Positions 7,576 to 12,076 of a stretch of 12,076 nt of DNA are shown piece after piece. The stretch is from Aurantibacter sp042094015. GTDB taxonomy: Bacteria; Bacteroidota; Bacteroidia; Flavobacteriales; Flavobacteriaceae. Location of the stretch: NCBI RefSeq assembly GCF_042094015.1, contig NZ_JBELDZ010000071.1:1-12076 (forward strand), in the 5' to 3' direction. The notes under the pieces were generated by a model. It did no database searches. It saw only the letters and a program-made list of their open reading frames with translations, and was not told the origin of the DNA. Position 1 is the first letter of the stretch; every line of letters begins with the position of its first letter. Position numbers and translations under genes: made by a program.

Positions 7576-8688
7576 TTATTCTTTTCCTTTTGAAATACTA
7601 AACCCGTTTTCTTTTAAATATTGTTCTTTCTTAAATAACTTTAAGTCAGAATTCATCATATCTGTAATTAAATCTTGTAAGGTATGCTTTGGTTGCCAAC
7701 CTAATTGTTTTTTACACTTAGACGCGTCTCCAATTAAAAGCTCTACTTCTGTAGGTCTGTAATATTCTGGATCTACTTTTACAACTATATCGCCTTTATT
7801 TAATTGATATTCTGGATTTGTACATGAAACAACTTTACCAACTTCATTTTCATTCTCTCCTTCAAATTTTAAAGTAATACCAACATGATTAAATGCCATT
7901 TTAATAAAATCACGTACTGTTGTAGTTACTCCTGTTGCAATTACATAATCTTCTGCAGTGTCTTGCTGTAACATTAACCACATAGCTTCCACATAATCTT
8001 TAGCATGACCCCAATCTCTTTTTGCATCTAAATTACCCATATATAACATATGTTGTAACCCTAATGCTATTTTAGAGGTTGCTCTGGTAATTTTTCTAGT
8101 TACAAAAGTTTCGCCTCTTAAAGGAGATTCATGATTAAATAAAATCCCATTACAAGCATACATATTATACGCTTCTCTATAGTTTACAGTTATCCAATAA
8201 CCATACAATTTAGCTACTCCATAAGGACTTCTTGGATAAAAAGGTGTGGTTTCTTTTTGCGGAACAGCTTGTACTAAACCGTATAATTCTGAAGTTGAAG
8301 CTTGGTAAATTTTAGTTTTCTCTGTTAAACCTAATAAACGAACTGCTTCTAAAATTCTTAAAGTTCCTAATCCATCTATATTTGCAGTATATTCTGGTGT
8401 ATCAAAACTCACTTTTACGTGACTCATAGCACCTAAGTTATAAATTTCGTCTGGTTGTACTTCTTGAATTATTCTTGTAATATTCATAGAATCACTTAAA
8501 TCTCCGTAATGTAATTTAAATCTTACATTCTCTTCATGTGGGTCTTGATATAAATGATCTACTCTATCTGTATTTAATAATGAAGCTCTTCTTTTTATTC
8601 CATGAACAGCATAGCCTTTATCTAGAAGTAATTCTGCTAAATACGCACCATCTTGTCCTGTTATTCCTGTAATTAAGGCTGTTTTCAT
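7576..8688 (-). CDS. gmd: GDP-mannose 4,6-dehydratase
   Basis: This 370-residue enzyme converts GDP-D-mannose to GDP-4-keto-6-deoxy-D-mannose, the first committed step toward GDP-L-fucose. It shows the NADP-binding GITGQDG (8-14), KRRAS (32-36), YGDLSDS (61-67) and YNLGAMSHVKVSFDTPEYTA (83-102). The catalytic residues fall at Thr132, Glu134 (STSELYG), Tyr156 and Lys160 (SPYGVAK), matching the numbering of E. coli GMD. FNHESPLRGETFVTRKITRA (185-204) and RDWGHAKDYVEAMW are also present. Length and motifs are complete. The gene starts 1 bp after the second sulfotransferase and is followed after 1 bp by fcl, so the two form a standard pair. The gene is visibly less AT-rich than the sulfotransferase and glycosyltransferase genes around it. 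Confidence 0.98.
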   Translation of the reverse strand: MKTALITGITGQDGAYLAELLLDKGYAVHGIKRRASLLNTDRVDHLYQDPHEENVRFKLHYGDLSDSMNITRIIQEVQPDEIYNLGAMSHVKVSFDTPEYTANIDGLGTLRILEAVRLLGLTEKTKIYQASTSELYGLVQAVPQKETTPFYPRSPYGVAKLYGYWITVNYREAYNMYACNGILFNHESPLRGETFVTRKITRATSKIALGLQHMLYMGNLDAKRDWGHAKDYVEAMWLMLQQDTAEDYVIATGVTTTVRDFIKMAFNHVGITLKFEGENENEVGKVVSCTNPEYQLNKGDIVVKVDPEYYRPTEVELLIGDASKCKKQLGWQPKHTLQDLITDMMNSDLKLFKKEQYLKENGFSISKGKE

Positions 8689-8689
8689 T

Positions 8690-9598
8690 TTACAACTTAT
8701 TTATTCTTTTCTTTATAAACAAAGAAAGCTCTTTTTTTAAACTAGATTTGTTTACTGTCTTTTTAAAATCTCCTAAACTTATAAAATAATTAAAGGCTTT
8801 TGATTTATTTCCTTTATCAAATTTATAATTATGTTTTTTAAAATAGTCTTCTCCTAAATAATTTACATAACCACTAAGAAATTTATCAAATTTAAGATTT
8901 AATTTTTTATTCTTTTTTAAAACATTATTTTGATAAGGGTCTCCAAATTCACCTTTATACTTTATGTTCTTTGAAGTATCAAAAACCAAATCGTTAAAAG
9001 TTATTCCCAAATTTTCATATAATGTCTTTATTGTTTTGGTTTTATTGTCAACTAAATCTGTATAGTAAATATCTATAATATTAGGATTTCCTCTATGCCT
9101 TTCAAGAAACTCATCTATTACCAAAGGAGCATTGAGTATATCGTTTCGAAAATAATTTAATTTTTCTAAACTAATTATATCCCAAGTTTCTATCATAGAT
9201 TTCACAACATCCAACGGATTACGTTTTAATATAATTATTTTACTTTCAGGAAAAAGTGTCACTAGATTATCTAAAATCTCCCAATACCTTGGTGTTTTAT
9301 CTATAACAAATTTAAAATCACTAAATAATGGTTTATATAATTTCAAGGCCAATTCTCTAACTTCTAAATCAAAATCTAAATTTACTTTTTTTTGATAATG
9401 AACAAATGCTTGAGTTGCTAATTTATGGTCGTAAGTTGAATTTATTATAGCTTCTGGTTTAAACAAAGGTGCTAAAACTAGCATTAACCATGATTCACTA
9501 ACTGTATTTGTTTGCTTATTATTACTTAAAATATTTTGCAAATACGTAGATCCAGACCTTGGTTGAGATGCTATAAAAATAAGGTTATCTACTTCCAT
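8690..9598 (-). CDS. PAPS-dependent sulfotransferase family protein (second of two)
   Basis: This 302-residue protein has the two hallmarks of PAPS-dependent sulfotransferases, which move sulfate from 3'-phosphoadenosine-5'-phosphosulfate to a hydroxyl or amine. The 5'-phosphosulfate loop is SQPRSGSTYLQ (11-21). The 3'-phosphate site is IIILKRNPLDVVKSMI (121-136), with Arg126 and Ser134. DKTPRY (100-105) is typical of the Sulfotransfer_3-type subgroup. No signal peptide is present, so it would act in the cytoplasm, where PAPS is made. The ATG lies inside the last codons of the upstream GT2 gene (10 bp overlap), and gmd follows after 1 bp. This setting points to a sugar of the same glycan as acceptor. 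The C-terminal 60 residues are rich in lysine and aromatics and of no recognised type. Confidence 0.88.
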   Translation of the reverse strand: MEVDNLIFIASQPRSGSTYLQNILSNNKQTNTVSESWLMLVLAPLFKPEAIINSTYDHKLATQAFVHYQKKVNLDFDLEVRELALKLYKPLFSDFKFVIDKTPRYWEILDNLVTLFPESKIIILKRNPLDVVKSMIETWDIISLEKLNYFRNDILNAPLVIDEFLERHRGNPNIIDIYYTDLVDNKTKTIKTLYENLGITFNDLVFDTSKNIKYKGEFGDPYQNNVLKKNKKLNLKFDKFLSGYVNYLGEDYFKKHNYKFDKGNKSKAFNYFISLGDFKKTVNKSSLKKELSLFIKKRINKL

Positions 9599-10659
9599 TT
9601 ATATGTTTTAAGTTTTTTAATTACTCTTTTTTTTGAAAAAGAAAAGCACTTTAAAATTAACCATTTCCCATGATTTAATTTCATAAGTAAAGGTATTTTT
9701 CTTTCAAAGAAATTATATTTTAGAAGTAAAATTAAGTTTGATAAATTAAACTTTAAGTTAATAATAATTTGCTCGTAAAAGTAATTCACTGTTTTTAAAA
9801 CATCCTCTTCGTATTTATAATCATAAAAAACATTTGCTCTATCCCATATTTCGATCCAGTTTTTAAAATGTTGAACTGCAAATTTTCTTTGCCCCAACTC
9901 TTCTAATCCTGAAGTAGAAACTCCTTTCCCTGTTATTCTGTAAACGGCCATTTCTTCGTCAATAAAACCAAAATCCCCATGTTTACCTAATAAAAATGAT
10001 AATGGAACATCTCCAAATGATACTTTATAAAACCAATCGGGGAAAAAATCTTCATTAATTATATTTCTAAACATTAGTGCTCGAGTTTTTACACGCATTT
10101 CGTTAGAAAAAATATTTTTAACTGTTGCAATTGAATTAGGAAAATAACCGTGTCCTTTCTTTGGGGCTTCAAATTCTAAATAAGTTCCATTTTCTTTTTT
10201 TGCTATTTTTTGCCAATGATGACAGGCAATTAAACTTTTATTAGATTCTAATAAATCTACTTGTTTTTGTAATTTTAATGGGTCTGACCAATAGTCATCT
10301 CCTTCTAGCATAGCTATATATTTACCATTTGCAGATTTAATATTTTCTAGCATATTAAACCTGCCTGTAGGATTACCATTCACATAAATAACATCTTTTC
10401 TAGAACGCAAAAACAACCGTATTATATCTGGATACTTTTCTGCATATTGTACACATAGTGCTCTTGTTCCATCCAAACTCTTATCTTCACCTAAAATGAT
10501 TTCAAATGCAAAATTTGTTTGTTGCATTAAAATACTATCTAAACATTGACTTATATAACTTTCATGCTGATAAGTTTGAACACAAATTGAAACTAACGGC
10601 TCTTCAATTAGTTTTGAATTAATAGTTTCGGCCTTGTGCTTTTGAATAAAACAACTCAT
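9589..10659 (-). CDS. GT2-family glycosyltransferase between two sulfotransferases
   Basis: This 356-residue GT2 glycosyltransferase begins with a short extension of about 20 residues, then PLVSICVQTYQHESYISQCL (21-40). EIILGEDKSLDGTR (53-66) holds the nucleotide-binding acidic pair, and LEGDDYWSDPLKLQKQ (118-133) is the DxD region in the form common among Bacteroidota capsule and LPS transferases. The C-terminal tail is basic and hydrophobic (NLILLLKYNFFERKIPLLMK) and may associate with the membrane. Translation looks coupled at both ends. Its ATG overlaps the stop of the first sulfotransferase by one base (TAATG), with AAAAGGA about 8 bp upstream. Its last 10 bases overlap the next sulfotransferase. 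It probably adds a residue that a neighbouring enzyme sulfates, but that is inference. Confidence 0.9.
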   Translation of the reverse strand: MSCFIQKHKAETINSKLIEEPLVSICVQTYQHESYISQCLDSILMQQTNFAFEIILGEDKSLDGTRALCVQYAEKYPDIIRLFLRSRKDVIYVNGNPTGRFNMLENIKSANGKYIAMLEGDDYWSDPLKLQKQVDLLESNKSLIACHHWQKIAKKENGTYLEFEAPKKGHGYFPNSIATVKNIFSNEMRVKTRALMFRNIINEDFFPDWFYKVSFGDVPLSFLLGKHGDFGFIDEEMAVYRITGKGVSTSGLEELGQRKFAVQHFKNWIEIWDRANVFYDYKYEEDVLKTVNYFYEQIIINLKFNLSNLILLLKYNFFERKIPLLMKLNHGKWLILKCFSFSKKRVIKKLKTYKWK

Positions 10660-11636
10660 TATTTATATCCTTTTCCTTTAGTATAAAACATTAATTTTCC
10701 GAATAACTCTTTTGATAATTTTTGAATATTACCATTTTGAAAAGATTTAACCATTTTATCTTTATTTTGAACATCAATATTTAATTCTGTTATTAAACTT
10801 AAAGGATTTTTACAAAAATTTGAATATTTAATAATTGTTTTATTGTTAGAGTCAATATTTTCTAATTGTTTTTCTATACTATTATTGTTTTCAAAAACTT
10901 GTTCAATTACTTGCTCTTCCAGTGGTTTGTTTTTTAAATTTTGATAGTTTGGCGTTTTAAAAGAGTACCATTCGGTCTTATTACCAAAAAAGCTCTGCCT
11001 AGCTTGTAATAACGATTGTGCATTATAAATAATATCACGTTTTATATATATAAAGTGAACGTTTGGAATATACTTATATAAATCCAAAAGATTCCAATTT
11101 AAGTTCATTGCCTTCATTAAAATAGGCTTATTAGCAGCTACTTCTAATGCGTGTAATTCTTTTAAAAATGTACTCCAATCAACTCTGTTAATTTCATCTT
11201 TAGATAAAACTTGTAATTCTTTAAATAAAAAAAAACGATTCCAAAAATACCAAAATTCATGTGCCGCTTTCGGTCCTTTTGTTTTCCCTAAATCTGAGGA
11301 AAAATAATTTTCATTTCCTTTTTTTTGGAATATTTCACCTTTTTCATCAAAGTCTAGCAACGCTTGTTGTAATCTATATCCTATATATGGTGCATAATAA
11401 AAACGAGACAAAAAATTTGTGGGATAAAAAAAATAATCTGATTTAGCCAAATATTGATAAAGCAGAGTAGATCCGCTTCTTGCGCAACCAACAATTAAGT
11501 ACACTTTTTTTTGGGGAGCTGAAAAGTTGCCTAAAACTGTCTTTTCTGACTTTCCTAATACTTTTTCAAGTTCTGGGAAAATATTTTCTAACTCTTGATG
11601 TTTTTTATGTTCTTTTTGTCTAGAAATATTATCCAT
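10659..11636 (-). CDS. PAPS-dependent sulfotransferase family protein (first of two)
   Basis: This is a 325-residue sulfotransferase with a charged N-terminal extension (1-43, rich in Lys and Glu, possibly helical) before the catalytic core. The 5'-phosphosulfate loop is GCARSGSTLLYQYL (50-63), and the 3'-phosphate site is IYIKRDIIYNAQSLL (196-210) with Arg200 and Ser208. The middle contains an aromatic-rich stretch (EFWYFWNRFFLFKE, 127-140), probably part of the acceptor pocket. It differs clearly from the other sulfotransferase in this window (8690-9598) outside the two PAPS sites, so the two likely have different acceptors or positions. The ATG overlaps the end of the upstream aminotransferase-like gene by 8 bp, and its stop overlaps the next GT2 start by 1 bp. 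A run of nine T residues on the coding strand lies within the Arg-Phe-Phe-Leu codons. Confidence 0.87.
   Translation of the reverse strand: MDNISRQKEHKKHQELENIFPELEKVLGKSEKTVLGNFSAPQKKVYLIVGCARSGSTLLYQYLAKSDYFFYPTNFLSRFYYAPYIGYRLQQALLDFDEKGEIFQKKGNENYFSSDLGKTKGPKAAHEFWYFWNRFFLFKELQVLSKDEINRVDWSTFLKELHALEVAANKPILMKAMNLNWNLLDLYKYIPNVHFIYIKRDIIYNAQSLLQARQSFFGNKTEWYSFKTPNYQNLKNKPLEEQVIEQVFENNNSIEKQLENIDSNNKTIIKYSNFCKNPLSLITELNIDVQNKDKMVKSFQNGNIQKLSKELFGKLMFYTKGKGYK
11227..11235. repeat. Homopolymer A9 (T9 on the coding strand) in sulfotransferase gene
   Basis: Nine consecutive A on the plus strand fall in the codons for Arg134-Phe-Phe-Leu of the first sulfotransferase. It is the longest single-base run I noticed. 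Runs of eight are frequent here, so it may only reflect base composition. Confidence 0.6.
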
Positions 11637-12076
11637 TCTTTTTTTGAAGCTTTTTTATTAATGCGGTAACACGCTTTAGGTCTTTTAAACTATATCTATG
11701 ATCTATTGGTAATGGCAAAAGTTCATTACTTAATTTACATTCAAACTCATATAAATCTTTATTTTCTCTGACTATTGTATCTTTCCAATAAGAAGGGATG
11801 AAAATTTTATTGCTATGTAATTTTGAAATATTGATTGGGTTTTCTAGGAGCAAAGGATAGCAGAAGCAATCTTCTTCGTTATCATTTATTTCAATGGTAT
11901 TTATTTCATTAAATTCTTTTCTAAAAAAATTAAAATTCCTATTTCTAATAGTTTTGACTTTAGCAAAATCTACATTAGATAATAATTTTTCAGAAATAAT
12001 AGAAATATTCTCAATTTTTGAATCTAAAACTTTTTCATATTCTGAAAATTCTGAAAAGGCTAAATCTTGAAGACCT
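11629..12076 (-). CDS. DegT/DnrJ/EryC1/StrS-like aminotransferase, C-terminal part, cut by window edge
   Basis: The frame is open from the stop at 11629 to the window end, giving 148 C-terminal residues with the start outside. The TTG at 11853 is in frame but is not the real start. The fragment reads like the small domain of DegT/DnrJ/EryC1/StrS fold-type-I PLP aminotransferases. It has a helical stretch ending VKTIRNRNFNFFRKEF, then CFCYPLLLENP, IFIPSYWKD, LPLPIDHRYSLKDLKRV and a lysine-rich end. The CYPLLLEN, IPSYW and LPLPIDHRY strings recur in divergent family members in Bacteroidota polysaccharide loci. The PLP-binding lysine would lie upstream and cannot be checked. Such enzymes usually transaminate a keto-sugar nucleotide. 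The 3' end overlaps the first sulfotransferase by 8 bp, placing it in the same operon. It could also be a family member with altered activity. Confidence 0.72.
   Translation of the reverse strand, partial: GLQDLAFSEFSEYEKVLDSKIENISIISEKLLSNVDFAKVKTIRNRNFNFFRKEFNEINTIEINDNEEDCFCYPLLLENPINISKLHSNKIFIPSYWKDTIVRENKDLYEFECKLSNELLPLPIDHRYSLKDLKRVTALIKKLQKKNG

Noticed and set aside
7517..7762. Plus-strand open frame across the gmd/fcl junction
   Set aside because: It is antisense to two secure enzymes, and nothing in its product resembles a known protein.
11261..11446. Plus-strand open frame opposite the first sulfotransferase
   Set aside because: Shadow of a supported gene; low-complexity, Phe/Leu-rich translation.
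11629..11853. A separate 74-codon gene starting at TTG 11853
   Set aside because: The same frame stays open to the window edge and the added residues fit the aminotransferase-like family, so this is only the end of a longer gene.
1..12076. CRISPR arrays, insertion sequences, tRNA/rRNA genes
   Set aside because: No regularly spaced repeats, transposase-like frames, terminal inverted repeats or RNA gene signatures were seen on either strand.

Overview
This 12 kb window is a glycan-biosynthesis gene cluster. The base composition is very AT-rich, starts mostly lack strong Shine-Dalgarno sequences, and the protein style is typical of Bacteroidota. I infer a member of the Flavobacteriaceae, quite possibly marine; the genus cannot be read from the sequence. 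All 13 supported genes lie on the minus strand, so transcription runs from high to low coordinates. Twelve junctions separate them. Eleven are within 6 bp or overlap by 1-10 bp, which is an operon-like layout. The one exception is a 120 bp gap at 1532-1651.

In transcription order: (1) 11629-12076, the C-terminal part of a DegT/DnrJ/EryC1/StrS-like aminotransferase cut by the window edge; (2) 8690-11636, a PAPS-type sulfotransferase, a GT2 glycosyltransferase and a second sulfotransferase, joined by short overlaps; (3) 6648-8688, gmd and fcl, which make GDP-L-fucose from GDP-mannose; (4) 1652-6645, five glycosyltransferases (WcaE-like GT2, GT4, GT2, GT4, GT2); (5) after the 120 bp gap, a CMP-nonulosonate synthetase fused to a KdsC-like HAD phosphatase (377-1531), then the N-terminal part of a NeuB-type nonulosonate synthase running off the window (1-371).

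Together the genes encode supply of GDP-fucose and a CMP-activated nonulosonic (sialic-type) acid, six glycosyltransferases to assemble an oligosaccharide, and two sulfotransferases that could sulfate it. The product is most likely a capsule, exopolysaccharide, O-antigen or protein-linked glycan containing fucose, a nonulosonic acid and sulfate. No flippase, polymerase, chain initiator, export gene or recognisable sialyltransferase is in the window, so the final destination of the glycan is unknown. The two most notable points are the vertebrate-CMAS-like fusion with an intact phosphatase site, and the two sulfotransferases inside a fucose/nonulosonate locus. I see no RNA genes, mobile elements or CRISPR arrays.
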